Shown: positions 17,403-25,830, counted from the stretch's first letter. The stretch is DNA of 64,000 nt from Oscillibacter valericigenes (GCF_021531915.1 NZ_JAFBIV010000005.1:62001-126000); one strand, 5' to 3'. The notes: generated by a model not told the origin, from the sequence alone. Numbers and translations are program-made.

Positions 17403-17408
17403 ATTATA
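17403..17408 (-). promoter_or_regulatory. -10 box of the radical SAM gene promoter
   Basis: A perfect TATAAT on the minus strand. The position of the -35 box (about 17426-17431) overlaps the palindrome at 17428-17442 and is itself a poor match, which fits a regulated promoter. Confidence 0.55.
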
Positions 17409-17427
17409 GCGGATCACCGCAGAAATA

Positions 17428-17442
17428 AAAGTACGGTACTTT
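17428..17442. promoter_or_regulatory. Palindromic operator, probably for the HxlR regulator
   Basis: AAAGTAC-G-GTACTTT is a perfect 15-base palindrome, with a further half-site GAAGTACC at about 17446-17453. GTAC-type palindromes are known HxlR-family binding sites. It lies between the divergent radical SAM and HxlR genes. Confidence 0.65.
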
Positions 17443-17496
17443 TTTGAAGTACCTTTTGATTTGGTGTGAAATGCGTTATGATGATAAGGAATAGAG

Positions 17497-17844
17497 ATGA
17501 GGAACATGAGAAAGTCAGAATCCGCCGTGAACTGCTGCAAGACGATTTCCACCGTACAGAAATTGCTGGGTGGGAAATATAAAATCGAGCTTCTTTGGTA
17601 TATCGGCAAATGCGATATCCGGCGCTTCGGGCAGCTTCGCCGTCAAATCGGTGAAATTACGGAAAGTTCCCTTACAAAACAGCTACGGGAGTTGGAAGCG
17701 GATGGTTTTATCCTCCGCCACGACTTTTGTGAGGTACCGCCCCGGGTGGAGTATACCTTGACGGAACTCGGGGAGAGCTTTTTATCCGTCCTCGATCACA
17801 TGAAGGCATGGGGCGACAAAAATCTTCACGATCCGCAGAATTAA
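17497..17844 (+). CDS. HxlR-family winged-helix transcriptional regulator
   Basis: A 115-residue MarR-like winged-helix protein. The family pattern is clear: VQKLLGGKYKIELLWYIGKC near residue 21, RFGQLRRQIGEITESSLTKQ (recognition helix), LRELEADGFILRHDFCEVPP and VEYTLTELGESFL. N-terminal CC (residues 13-14) sits where thiol-sensing HxlR proteins (HypR, YodB) carry their redox cysteine, so it may sense electrophiles or disulfide stress; that is inference. Divergent from the radical SAM gene and followed by a terminator. Confidence 0.93.
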   Translation: MRNMRKSESAVNCCKTISTVQKLLGGKYKIELLWYIGKCDIRRFGQLRRQIGEITESSLTKQLRELEADGFILRHDFCEVPPRVEYTLTELGESFLSVLDHMKAWGDKNLHDPQN

Positions 17845-17852
17845 AACGGATA

Positions 17853-17891
17853 AAAAAAGCGCAGCTTCCGGTTGGAAGCTGCGCTTTTTTA
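17853..17891. terminator. Bidirectional terminator between HxlR and AGCS genes
   Basis: Stem AAAAAAGCGCAGCTTCC / GGAAGCTGCGCTTTTTT, symmetrical, suited to both convergent genes. Confidence 0.93.
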
Positions 17892-17917
17892 GCTTGCCGC
17901 ATTTGCAGCCCGCTTTT

Positions 17918-19330
17918 TCAATTCCAGAATTCGGTTTTTCCGGCCAGACCGATGTCCGCCGCGCGGAACATCGGGTCCTTCCCCGCCTCTCTCTGGCGCC
18001 GGTAATCCTTCAGCGCCAGCAGTGCGGGCTTCACCAGCAGCAGGATCACCGGGATGTTGGTGACCACCATGAGGCCCTGGGTTACGTCCGCCAGGTCCCA
18101 CACCAGGCCCATGCTGGCCATGGCACCCGCGAGCACGATGACAGACGCCACGATGCGGAAGCCCGTCATAAAGGCCCTGCCGGGCTGGCGCCGCAGGATG
18201 AACCGCAGGCAGCCCTCGCAATAGTAGTAGTTGCCGATGAGGGTGGTAAAGGCAAACAGCGTCATGGAGACTGCAATGAACACGGGGCCGAAGCCCCCCA
18301 GCACGTTCCCCAGCGCCGCCTGCACATAGGGTGCGCCGGCCAGCTCTGCCGCAGGCGCCACACCGGACAGCAGACACATAAAGGCCGTGGCCGTGCAGAT
18401 CAGCAGGGTGTCGATGAACACGCTGAGCATCTGCACCAGTCCCTGCTTGACCGGGTGGGACACGTCCGCCGAGGCGGCGGCGTTGGGCGCGGAGCCCATA
18501 CCGGCCTCGTTGGAGTAGAGGCCCCGCTTGATGCCGTACATCACGCAGGAGCCGGAGAAGCCGCCGAAGATTGCCTTGAAGTTGAAAGCATCCGCAAAGA
18601 TAGCGCCGAACATGGCAGGAAGTTTCCCGAGATTCAACAGCACGATGACCAGTGCCACCAGAATGTAGAGAACACCCATAACTGGCACCATGACACCGGT
18701 GACCCGGGACAGCCGTTTGCCGCCGCCCATGATGCAGAGCAGGAACAGCGCTGCCAGAACAAGTCCCAGAATGGCCGGGGTAACTCCGGCGTCGTAGAAG
18801 CTGAACCCGGCGAAGGTGGACTGCAGGTTGTAGGAGGCCAGGGCATTGTACCCCACGGCATAGGTCAGGATGACGAACACGGCGAACAACACGCCCAGCC
18901 ACCGCTGCCCCAGGGCAGTCTCCATATAATAGGAAGGACCACCGAAGCTGGAGCCATCGGGATTTTTGCGCTTATAGATCTGAGCCAGGGTGGACTCCAC
19001 AAAAGCGGAGGCGCCGCCGAACAAGGCGATGAACCACATCCAGAATACAGCACCCACGCCGCCCAGGCAGATAGCCTGGGCCACGCCCACGATGTTGCCG
19101 GTGCCTACCCGGGAGGCGGTGGACAGCATCAGCGCGCCGAAAGAGGACACCGCTCCCTCCGTCCGGGGCTTCTCCCGGACCACACGGAAGGCCTCCCGCA
19201 CCATGCGGAACTGCACAAAGCCCGTACAGATGGTGAAGGTCAACCCGGCCGCCACCAGGAACAGCGGCACCCAGGGGGTATACAGGAAGTCGCTGATCCG
19301 CAGGATCAGGCCGTCGATCATCTCGGTCAT
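17918..19330 (-). CDS. Sodium:alanine/glycine symporter (AGCS family)
   Basis: A 470-residue polytopic protein with about eleven helices. AGCS signatures are STASRVGTGNIVGVAQAICL near residue 75, FWMWFIALFGGASAFVESTL, GGPSYYMETALG, and GLYSNEAGMGSAPNAAASAD near residue 270. These carriers import alanine, glycine or a related amino acid with Na+. The start is uncertain by three codons (ATG at 19330 or 19321; GGAG is closer to the first). Single gene, convergent with HxlR. Confidence 0.93.
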   Translation of the reverse strand: MTEMIDGLILRISDFLYTPWVPLFLVAAGLTFTICTGFVQFRMVREAFRVVREKPRTEGAVSSFGALMLSTASRVGTGNIVGVAQAICLGGVGAVFWMWFIALFGGASAFVESTLAQIYKRKNPDGSSFGGPSYYMETALGQRWLGVLFAVFVILTYAVGYNALASYNLQSTFAGFSFYDAGVTPAILGLVLAALFLLCIMGGGKRLSRVTGVMVPVMGVLYILVALVIVLLNLGKLPAMFGAIFADAFNFKAIFGGFSGSCVMYGIKRGLYSNEAGMGSAPNAAASADVSHPVKQGLVQMLSVFIDTLLICTATAFMCLLSGVAPAAELAGAPYVQAALGNVLGGFGPVFIAVSMTLFAFTTLIGNYYYCEGCLRFILRRQPGRAFMTGFRIVASVIVLAGAMASMGLVWDLADVTQGLMVVTNIPVILLLVKPALLALKDYRRQREAGKDPMFRAADIGLAGKTEFWN

Positions 19331-19419
19331 TTCTCCACGCTCACTTTCAAAGACAGATGGTCCTATTGTATCCGATTCGTGGAAAAATGCAAGAAAAATC
19401 GTTTATTTACCAAAAACAG

Positions 19420-20634
19420 TCAATGGACCGCTTCGCTCTCCAGGGCCTCTGTCTCCGGGTCGAAGGTCAGGCGAGATGCGCCGCCGTCCACGGTCTCGCA
19501 GACCAACAATAGTTGACTGCCCTCCTGCCACTCCAATCCCCAGATAGCCGTCTCCAGACCGTCCCAGTGGATCAGGTCATACATACTGCCCCAGCCGCCG
19601 CTGTGGAAATTGACGCCAAACTCCGTGGGAATTTCCGTCAGGAAGGCGTCCCACTGGCCATCGGCGGACCATACCCGGTAGCGGGCGGTGTTGGCGGCCA
19701 GCCGGTCCTCCGTCAGTTTCTCCACGGCGGATATCAGTTCCGGCCCCGCCGTTTCCATAGGCACCAGCCAGGCCAGCTCCTTGCCGGCGTAGCGCTCGGC
19801 AGTCTCCCAGTCGGCGCCGTTGGAGAGGTACAGGTCCGTCCCGTCGGTGACGATGTAGGAAAACCGCTCCTCTGCCACATAGTCCCCCTGTCGCATCTGC
19901 CAGAGGAAGTGGCCGTTCTCGTAAATGGCGTCGATGGCCATCACGGTGCCCTCGCCGTAGTCCTGGACCGTCCGCAGCTGGCAGGGAATATGCAGGCTCA
20001 CCTTATATAAAAACGCTTCCACAGCCTCGCCGTTCTTCACGCCGTCGTTGGTGTACACCACATCGCCCTCCGCCGCCGTGTCCGCGCCGTAGGTCTCCGG
20101 CAGGTCCTCCAGCGGGGCAAAGCCGTAAGGGGTGTCAGCAGAGATGGCGGCACCTGCCTTCAGGCGGAACTCCGCTGTGCAGGTCTGGCCCTCCACCTCT
20201 TTTACAATGCGGTAGGTGCCGCCGCCCGAAAAATCATAATCAAACATGGAGAAATGGCAGGACAGGGCGATGCTCCCACCCGCCGGGAGTTCATAAGCGA
20301 TAGCGTACCAGGCGGCATTCTCCACAAGCGGAACCTGATACCAGGAACCGTTCTCCCCCAGGGTTTCCAGCTGATAATCGGCGCCAGTCTCCACATCCCG
20401 GCCGCTCTCGTTTTTCAGAATATACCAGACGGCTTCCACGGACGGGTCGTATTCTGTCCACTCCGTGGTCATGGTGCAGGCGCACTCCCCCGCATCATAT
20501 TCTGTTTGGGTGCTGCTTTCCGGTAGAGTTATCTCTCCCGCAGACGGCCCTTGTTCTTCCGGTGTTGTTCGTTCCTGTGGGCCGCAGCCCGTCAGCATCA
20601 AAAAAATCAGCAGTATGGAAATCAGCCTTTTCAT
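19420..20634 (-). CDS. Lipoprotein with N-terminal Ig-like domain, function unknown
   Basis: A 404-residue lipoprotein: MKRLISILLIFLMLTGCGPQ has a classic lipobox (LTG-C at residue 17). Residues about 45-165 resemble the bacterial Ig-like domain found in Firmicute lipoproteins (VWYILKNESGRDVETGADYQ; PAGGSIALSCHFSMFDYDFS; GTYRIVKEV). Residues 170-404 form an unrecognised domain with Trp-rich stretches. It should be anchored on the outer face of the membrane. I chose the ATG at 20634, five bases after AGGTGG, over one nine bases earlier. Divergent from ssnA. Confidence 0.75.
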   Translation of the reverse strand: MKRLISILLIFLMLTGCGPQERTTPEEQGPSAGEITLPESSTQTEYDAGECACTMTTEWTEYDPSVEAVWYILKNESGRDVETGADYQLETLGENGSWYQVPLVENAAWYAIAYELPAGGSIALSCHFSMFDYDFSGGGTYRIVKEVEGQTCTAEFRLKAGAAISADTPYGFAPLEDLPETYGADTAAEGDVVYTNDGVKNGEAVEAFLYKVSLHIPCQLRTVQDYGEGTVMAIDAIYENGHFLWQMRQGDYVAEERFSYIVTDGTDLYLSNGADWETAERYAGKELAWLVPMETAGPELISAVEKLTEDRLAANTARYRVWSADGQWDAFLTEIPTEFGVNFHSGGWGSMYDLIHWDGLETAIWGLEWQEGSQLLLVCETVDGGASRLTFDPETEALESEAVH

Positions 20635-20730
20635 CTCGACCACCTCTTATTTCCTTTGTCGCCAAAACCTGCCCAAAGGTTCCCGGCAAACTGCACAAAA
20701 AACGGGCTAAAAAATTTTTAGCTTACCTTC

Positions 20731-20759
20731 TTGCATTTTAGCTTATTTTTCGCTAGAAT
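20731..20759 (+). promoter_or_regulatory. Promoter of the ssnA-ygfK operon
   Basis: TTGCAT (20731-20736), 17-base spacer, TAGAAT (20754-20759). A start near 20766 would place the structured leader 20775-20876 entirely within the RNA. Confidence 0.75.
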
Positions 20760-20774
20760 ACAAGTACAATCCAA

Positions 20775-20825
20775 GAATGATAGCTGCAACGTAGTGCTGC
20801 GCGCACGGGCTGACACCTATCATTC
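20775..20825 (+). ncRNA. Aptamer-like structured leader of ssnA (candidate riboswitch)
   Basis: GAATGATAG (20775-20783) and CTATCATTC (20817-20825) form a perfect nine-base-pair closing stem. Inside lies a hairpin GTGC-TGCGC-GCAC (20794-20806) flanked by joining segments CTGCAACGTA and GGGCTGACAC. The closing stem, internal hairpin and downstream terminator make a typical riboswitch layout. The 3' arm can instead pair with 20832-20839. I recall a computationally discovered candidate cis-regulatory RNA called the ssnA motif upstream of these genes in Clostridia, but could not compare it here. The ligand is unknown; a purine is the natural guess from the genes controlled. Confidence 0.7.
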
Positions 20826-20835
20826 CTTTTTTGAT

Positions 20836-20876
20836 GGGTGTTTCAAACCAAAGCCGGTTTGAGACGCCTTTTTTGT
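20836..20876 (+). terminator. Leader terminator (attenuator) upstream of ssnA
   Basis: GGTGTTTCAAACC and GGTTTGAGACGCC pair over 13 positions with two G-U pairs, loop AAAGCC, then seven T residues, 35 bases before the ssnA start. Because it precedes the gene it must act as a conditional terminator. The left arm overlaps an alternative pairing with the aptamer's 3' strand. Confidence 0.88.
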
Positions 20877-20910
20877 TTTCGGATTCAAAAACACAAGGAG
20901 GTTTTTTTGT

Positions 20911-22254
20911 ATGATCTTACTGGCAAACGGAAAAGTCATCACCCGGGACCCCGACGGTGTGGGCTACCTGCCCGACGGCGGTGTGGTCACCGAAGGCACC
21001 AAGATCGTGGAAGTCGGCAAGACTTCTGATCTGAAGGCCAAGTACCCCCAAGCGGAGTTTGTGGACGCCAAGGGCGGCGTCATCATGCCCGGTCTCATCA
21101 ACGCCCACACCCACATCTATTCCGCTCTAGCCCGTGGCCTTGCCATCGTGGGCAACAACCCCACCAACTTCTATGAGGTGCTGGACGGTACCTGGTGGGC
21201 CATCGACCGCAATCTGGACCTGGAAGCCACCAAAGCCTCCGCTCAGGCACTGGTCATCGACAGCATCAAGCAGGGCGTCACCACCATCTTCGACCACCAC
21301 GCCTCCTTCTGCGAGATCCCCGGCTCCCTGATGAAAATCGCCGAGGTCACCAAGGAATTCGGTATGCGGGCCAGCCTCTGCTATGAGGTCTCCGACCGGG
21401 ATGGCGAGGAGAAGTCCATCCAGTCCGTCCAGGAGAACAAGGACTTCATCGACTACTGCGAGAAGAACCCCAGCGACATGCTGAAGGCCATGTTCGGCGG
21501 CCACGCCCTGTTCACCATCTCCGACAAGACCTTTGACCGGATGAACGCGGCCAACAACGGCCGGGTGGGCTACCACATCCATGTGTCCGAGGGCATGAAC
21601 GATGTGTATGACAGCCTGCAGAACTATGGCCGCCGTCCCGTCCAGCGGCTCCAGGACCACAACATCCTGGGTCCCAAGACCATTCTGGGCCACTGCATCC
21701 ACGTGAACACCGCCGAAATGGACATCATCAAGGCCACCGACACCATGTGCGTCAACAACCCCGAGTCCAACATGGGCAACGCCGTGGGCATCTCCCCCAT
21801 CCTGCAGCTCTACAAGAAGGGCATTCTGGTTGGCATGGGCACCGACGCCTATACCAACGATATGCTGGAATCCCTGAAAGTGGCCCTCTGCTCCCAGCGG
21901 CACAACGCCTGCCTGCCCAACGTGGCCTGGTGCGAAGTCACCGACATGCTGTTCAAGAACAACGCCAAGATGGCGGAGCGGTGCGGCTTCCCCACTCTGG
22001 GCGTACTGAAGCCCGGCGCGGCGGCGGACGTCATCGTCATGGACTACAAGCCCTACACCCCCTTCTCCGACGCCAACATCGACGGCCACATGCTCTTCGG
22101 CATGACCGGCCGCCAGTGCCAGACCACCATGATCAACGGCAAGATCGTCATGAAGGACCGCGTCCTGACCGAGATCGACGAGGAGGCCGTCAACGCCCAC
22201 GTTCTGGAGAGCGCCAAGCGCCTGTGGGGCAAGCTGAACCACTGCGAATATTAA
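20911..22254 (+). CDS. ssnA: Putative aminohydrolase SsnA (amidohydrolase superfamily)
   Basis: A 447-residue metal-dependent hydrolase of the guanine deaminase/chlorohydrolase group. The first metal ligands are in GLINAHTHIYSALARGLAIV (residues about 61-80), then HIHVSEG near residue 227, a further His in GHCIHVNTAE, and the catalytic Asp in GMGTDAYTND near residue 310. SsnA is encoded with YgfK and purine catabolic genes in enteric and gut anaerobic bacteria; the exact substrate is not settled. AGGAGG lies nine bases upstream of the ATG. It is the first gene of an operon with ygfK (22-base gap), controlled by the leader at 20775-20876. Confidence 0.93.
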   Translation: MILLANGKVITRDPDGVGYLPDGGVVTEGTKIVEVGKTSDLKAKYPQAEFVDAKGGVIMPGLINAHTHIYSALARGLAIVGNNPTNFYEVLDGTWWAIDRNLDLEATKASAQALVIDSIKQGVTTIFDHHASFCEIPGSLMKIAEVTKEFGMRASLCYEVSDRDGEEKSIQSVQENKDFIDYCEKNPSDMLKAMFGGHALFTISDKTFDRMNAANNGRVGYHIHVSEGMNDVYDSLQNYGRRPVQRLQDHNILGPKTILGHCIHVNTAEMDIIKATDTMCVNNPESNMGNAVGISPILQLYKKGILVGMGTDAYTNDMLESLKVALCSQRHNACLPNVAWCEVTDMLFKNNAKMAERCGFPTLGVLKPGAAADVIVMDYKPYTPFSDANIDGHMLFGMTGRQCQTTMINGKIVMKDRVLTEIDEEAVNAHVLESAKRLWGKLNHCEY

Positions 22255-22276
22255 GGAAAACAGAGGAGGAACTACC

Positions 22277-25228
22277 ATGTCTGAACTGATGATCCCCATT
22301 CCCTTCCGGGAATTGATGACCTGGGTCACTACCGAATACCAGCGGGACGGCTCCGTGTTCGGCGTCCACAAGCCCTACAAGGCAGGCGTGAAGAAGCTGC
22401 CCATCTTCGGCGAGACCATCGAGACCCCCTTCGGCCCCGCCGCCGGTCCCAACACCCAGCTGGCGCAGAACATCATCGCCGGCTACTTCGGCGGCGCCCG
22501 GTTCTTTGAGCTCAAGACCGTCCAGAAGATGGACGGCGCCGATCTGGCCGCCTGCATCAACCGTCCCTGCATTCTGGCCGAGGACGAGTGCTACAACTGC
22601 GAGTGGTCCACCGAGCTGTATGTCCAGCAGGCCTTTGAGGAGTATGTGAAGGCCTGGTGCGCCCTGAAGATCATGAGCAAGGTCTACGGTCTGGGCGACC
22701 CCAACGGCTTTGTGTTCAACATGTCCGTGGGCTACGATCTGGCGGGCATTCAGGGTGAGAAGATCGACAACTTCCTCAACGGCATGATCGACGCCGGCAA
22801 GACTCCCATCTTCCAGGAGTGCATCAGGGTCCTGAAAGAGTTCTTCCCCGGCGAGAGCGCCTACATCGACACCATCACCCCCCATGTCTCCGGCAGCGTG
22901 ACGGTCTCCACCCTCCACGGCTGCCCGCCGGACGAGATCGAGCGCATCGCCAGCTACCTCATTGAGAAGAAGCATCTGCACACCTTCGTCAAGTGCAACC
23001 CCACCATTTTGGGCTACGAGACCGCCCGCTCCATTCTGGACGGCATGGGCTACGACTACATCGCCTTCGACGACCACCACTTCAAGGAGGACCTCCAGTA
23101 CGCCGACGCCGTTCCCATGTTCCACCGCCTGCAGGCGCTGGCGGACGCCAACGGTCTGGAGTTCGGTCTGAAGCTGTCCAACACCTTCCCCGTGGACGTG
23201 AAGGCCGGCGAGCTGCCCAGCGAGGAAATGTACATGGCGGGCAAGAGCCTGTTCCCCCTGACCACCACCATGGCGGCCCGCATCTCCAAGGAGTTCGGCG
23301 GACGGCTGCGGATCTCCTACGCCGGCGGCGCCGACGCCTTCAACATCGACAAGCTGTTCGCCTGCGGCATCTGGCCCATCACCATGGCCACCACCGAACT
23401 GAAGCCCGGCGGCTACCAGCGGTTCGTCCAGATCGGCGACAAGCTGGACGCCATGGACTTCAAGCCCTTCACCGGCGTGGATGTGGGCGCCATCGAGGCT
23501 CTGGCTCTGGCTGCCCGGTCCGACAAGTACCATGTGAAGGACATCAAGCCTCTGCCCCGGCGGAAGCTGTACGAGAAGGTCCCCCTGATGGACTGCTTCA
23601 CCGCGCCCTGCAAGGGCGGCTGCCCCATCCAGCAGGACATCCCCGAGTACATCGAGCTGTGCCGCAAGGGCCAGTATGCCTCCGCCCTGCGGCTCATCAC
23701 CGAGAAGAACCCCCTGCCCTTCATCACCGGCACCATCTGCGCCCACCGCTGCCAGACCAAGTGCACCCGGAATTACTACGATGAGTCCGTCCAGATCCGC
23801 GCCACCAAGCTGGTGGCCGCCGAGAAGGGCTATGACGCCTACATGGCAAAGATCAAGGCTCCCGTGCCTGTGAACGACGGCCGCAAGGTGGCTGTCATCG
23901 GCGGCGGTCCCACCGGTATGTCCGCGGCCTACTTCCTTGGCCGGGCCGGTATCCCCGTCACCATCTTCGAGAAGGCCGACTGCCTTGGCGGCGTGGTCCG
24001 TCAGGTCATCCCCTCCTTCCGCATTTCCGACGACGCCATCGACAACGACGTGGCGCTGATGTTCAAGATGGGCGTGCAGGTACGGCTGAACACGCCCGCT
24101 CCCTCCGTCGCCGAGCTGAAGGCTCAGGGCTTCACCCACATCTTCTTCGCCGTGGGCGCATGGAAGGCCGGCAGGCTGGACATTCCCGGCAACGTGGTGC
24201 CCGTCATCGGCTGGCTGAAGGACCTGAAGGCCGGCAAGGAAGTGTCTCTGGGCCATGTGGCCGTCGTCGGCGGCGGCAACACCGCCATGGACGCCGCCCG
24301 TGTGGCTCTGCGCGCCGGCGCCAAGTCCTCCACTCTGGTCTATCGCCGCACCAAGAAGTACATGCCCGCCGACGCCGAGGAGCTGGAACTGGCCATCGCC
24401 GACGGCGTGCAGTTCCTGGAACTGGTGGCCCCCGTGGAGCAGAAGGACGGCGTTCTCAAGTGCGAGAAGATGAAGCTGGGCGAGCCTGACGAGAAGGGCC
24501 GCCGCAAGCCCGTCCCCACCGGCGAGTTCGTGGAGATCCCCTGCGACACCGTCATCTCCGCCGTGGGCGAGAAGGTGGAGTCCGAGCTGTTCACCGCCAA
24601 CGGCATCAACGTGGACGAGCGGGGCATCCCCGACTTCAAGACCAACATCGAGGGCGTCTACGTGGGCGGCGACGCCATGCGTGGCCCCGCCACCGTGGTG
24701 GAGGGCATCGCCGACGCTCAGGGCTTCGCCAACGCCGTTCTCGGCGAGGCTTACAAGTTCGCCATCCCCGGCCACGCCAAGGCCACCCGTGCCGAGGCCA
24801 TCGCCAAGAAGGGCATCCTCTGCGAGTCCGCCAAGTGCGAGGGCGACCGGTGCCTGACCTGCAACGTGGTGTGCCAGGTCTGCGCCGATGTGTGCCCCAA
24901 CCGGGCCAACGTGGTCATCGAGCTGCCTGACGGCCGCCACCAGATCCTGCACGTGGACCGGATGTGCAACGAGTGCGGCAACTGCGCCATCTTCTGCCCC
25001 TACGACAGCGCTCCCTACCGTGACAAGTTCACGCTGTTCATGACCAAGGAGGGCTTCGACGAGAGCGTGAAGAACTCCGGCTTCCTGCCTCTGGGCGGCA
25101 AGAAGGTGCTGGTCCGCCTGAATGGCAAGGTCTTTGAGGCCGACCTGGACGGCAAGAACGACCTGCCCGCCGACGTGGAGGTGTTCATCCTCACCGTCCT
25201 CACCAAGTACAACTATCTGCTGGGATAA
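22277..25228 (+). CDS. ygfK: YgfK-type iron-sulfur flavoprotein (putative selenate reductase subunit)
   Basis: A 983-residue multidomain oxidoreductase of normal YgfK length. Residues 1-430 form a dihydroorotate-dehydrogenase-like FMN barrel (TPFGPAAGPNTQLAQNIIAG). Residues 435-530 carry a GltD-like Cys-rich Fe-S domain (FTAPCKGGCPIQQDIPEYIE; ICAHRCQTKC). Residues 535-830 are an FAD/NAD(P) module with two Rossmann motifs (VAVIGGGPTGMSAAYFLGRA; VAVVGGGNTAMDAARVALRA). Residues 855-920 hold two ferredoxin-type 4Fe-4S motifs (CLTCNVVCQVCADVCPNRAN; CNECGNCAIFCPYDS). Called a selenate reductase in E. coli annotation; genetic and metabolic work links it to purine degradation. It is co-transcribed with ssnA. 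Confidence 0.95.
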   Translation: MSELMIPIPFRELMTWVTTEYQRDGSVFGVHKPYKAGVKKLPIFGETIETPFGPAAGPNTQLAQNIIAGYFGGARFFELKTVQKMDGADLAACINRPCILAEDECYNCEWSTELYVQQAFEEYVKAWCALKIMSKVYGLGDPNGFVFNMSVGYDLAGIQGEKIDNFLNGMIDAGKTPIFQECIRVLKEFFPGESAYIDTITPHVSGSVTVSTLHGCPPDEIERIASYLIEKKHLHTFVKCNPTILGYETARSILDGMGYDYIAFDDHHFKEDLQYADAVPMFHRLQALADANGLEFGLKLSNTFPVDVKAGELPSEEMYMAGKSLFPLTTTMAARISKEFGGRLRISYAGGADAFNIDKLFACGIWPITMATTELKPGGYQRFVQIGDKLDAMDFKPFTGVDVGAIEALALAARSDKYHVKDIKPLPRRKLYEKVPLMDCFTAPCKGGCPIQQDIPEYIELCRKGQYASALRLITEKNPLPFITGTICAHRCQTKCTRNYYDESVQIRATKLVAAEKGYDAYMAKIKAPVPVNDGRKVAVIGGGPTGMSAAYFLGRAGIPVTIFEKADCLGGVVRQVIPSFRISDDAIDNDVALMFKMGVQVRLNTPAPSVAELKAQGFTHIFFAVGAWKAGRLDIPGNVVPVIGWLKDLKAGKEVSLGHVAVVGGGNTAMDAARVALRAGAKSSTLVYRRTKKYMPADAEELELAIADGVQFLELVAPVEQKDGVLKCEKMKLGEPDEKGRRKPVPTGEFVEIPCDTVISAVGEKVESELFTANGINVDERGIPDFKTNIEGVYVGGDAMRGPATVVEGIADAQGFANAVLGEAYKFAIPGHAKATRAEAIAKKGILCESAKCEGDRCLTCNVVCQVCADVCPNRANVVIELPDGRHQILHVDRMCNECGNCAIFCPYDSAPYRDKFTLFMTKEGFDESVKNSGFLPLGGKKVLVRLNGKVFEADLDGKNDLPADVEVFILTVLTKYNYLLG

Positions 25229-25238
25229 ATCACCTCAT

Positions 25239-25276
25239 AAAAACCGGGGAGGCCCACACGGCCTCCCCGGTTTTTA
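25239..25276. terminator. Bidirectional terminator after ygfK
   Basis: AAAACCGGGGAGGCC / GGCCTCCCCGGTTTTT with a five-base loop. It also overlaps the stop of the convergent gene at 25274. Confidence 0.93.
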
Positions 25277-25714
25277 TGCTTGCATGGCGTCCAATAAGCG
25301 CTGAATATCTTTTTGAATCAGCGGCGCCATGGAATCCTTGTACCTGTTCCAGTCCATGGCTTCCACTCTTTGCCGGATGACAGGCCACAGCTCCGGCTTA
25401 TACGGCGCCATATCCAGCAGCGCCGCCAGAGCCTGCCGCACCGCCGTGGGCTTTTCGTCCTCCAGAATTGCCAGCGTCCGGTCCAGATGGCGGTCGATGA
25501 CGCCGTCCCCGTCCCACCGGGCCTGCTTGCAGAAGAGTCGGAAACCCCGGCACCGGACAGCCCAGGCTTTATCGAGGACCATCTCTGCGAACTGCTCCGT
25601 GAAAGGATACAGGTCATCCGTCTCCTCCGACAGCCGTTCCAGCTCCAAAAAAGCCCCATAGCCCTGCTTTGTGTCCTTTGCCGTCAGCATGGACAGCAGA
25701 ATATCTTGCTCCAT
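25274..25714 (-). CDS. HEAT-like helical protein (often mislabelled SufBD)
   Basis: A 146-residue all-helical protein with the pattern of a family common in Clostridia: YGAFLELERLSEETDDLYPF, MVLDKAWAVRCRGFRLFCKQ, ARWDGDGVIDRHLDRTLAIL, DEKPTAVRQALAALLDMAPY and KDSMAPLIQKDIQRLLD. The repeated helix pairs suggest HEAT/ARM repeats, i.e. a protein-protein interaction module. Databases often carry such proteins as SufBD, without catalytic evidence. GGAGTGAACGTCA lies before the ATG. Single gene. Confidence 0.75.
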   Translation of the reverse strand: MEQDILLSMLTAKDTKQGYGAFLELERLSEETDDLYPFTEQFAEMVLDKAWAVRCRGFRLFCKQARWDGDGVIDRHLDRTLAILEDEKPTAVRQALAALLDMAPYKPELWPVIRQRVEAMDWNRYKDSMAPLIQKDIQRLLDAMQA

Positions 25715-25784
25715 TGACGTTCACTCCTCCCATTCTTTTCCGGCGCCGAGCGGGGTATTCCCGGCATGAGTCTCCGAAATGTCA

Positions 25785-25817
25785 AAAAAGCAGACACCGG
25801 ACCAGTGTCTGCTTTTT
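25785..25817 (-). terminator. Terminator of the BTAD regulator gene
   Basis: Stem AAAAAGCAGACAC / GTGTCTGCTTTTT; the minus-strand T run follows. It ends 14 bases before the stop codon at 25831. Confidence 0.85.
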
Positions 25818-25830
25818 GATTCAATCTTCC

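Noticed and set aside
20775-20880. Classical purine (guanine/adenine) riboswitch or T-box before ssnA
   Set aside because: The purine-riboswitch three-way junction with its conserved UAUA and loop-loop sequences is missing, and no T-box AGGGTGG motif is present.
21127-24952. Very long minus-strand open frames (414 and 920 residues) opposite ssnA and ygfK
   Set aside because: They mirror GC-rich coding DNA, are dominated by Gly/Ala/Val/His/Leu in shadow patterns, and have no ribosome-binding sites; the plus-strand genes are unmistakable.
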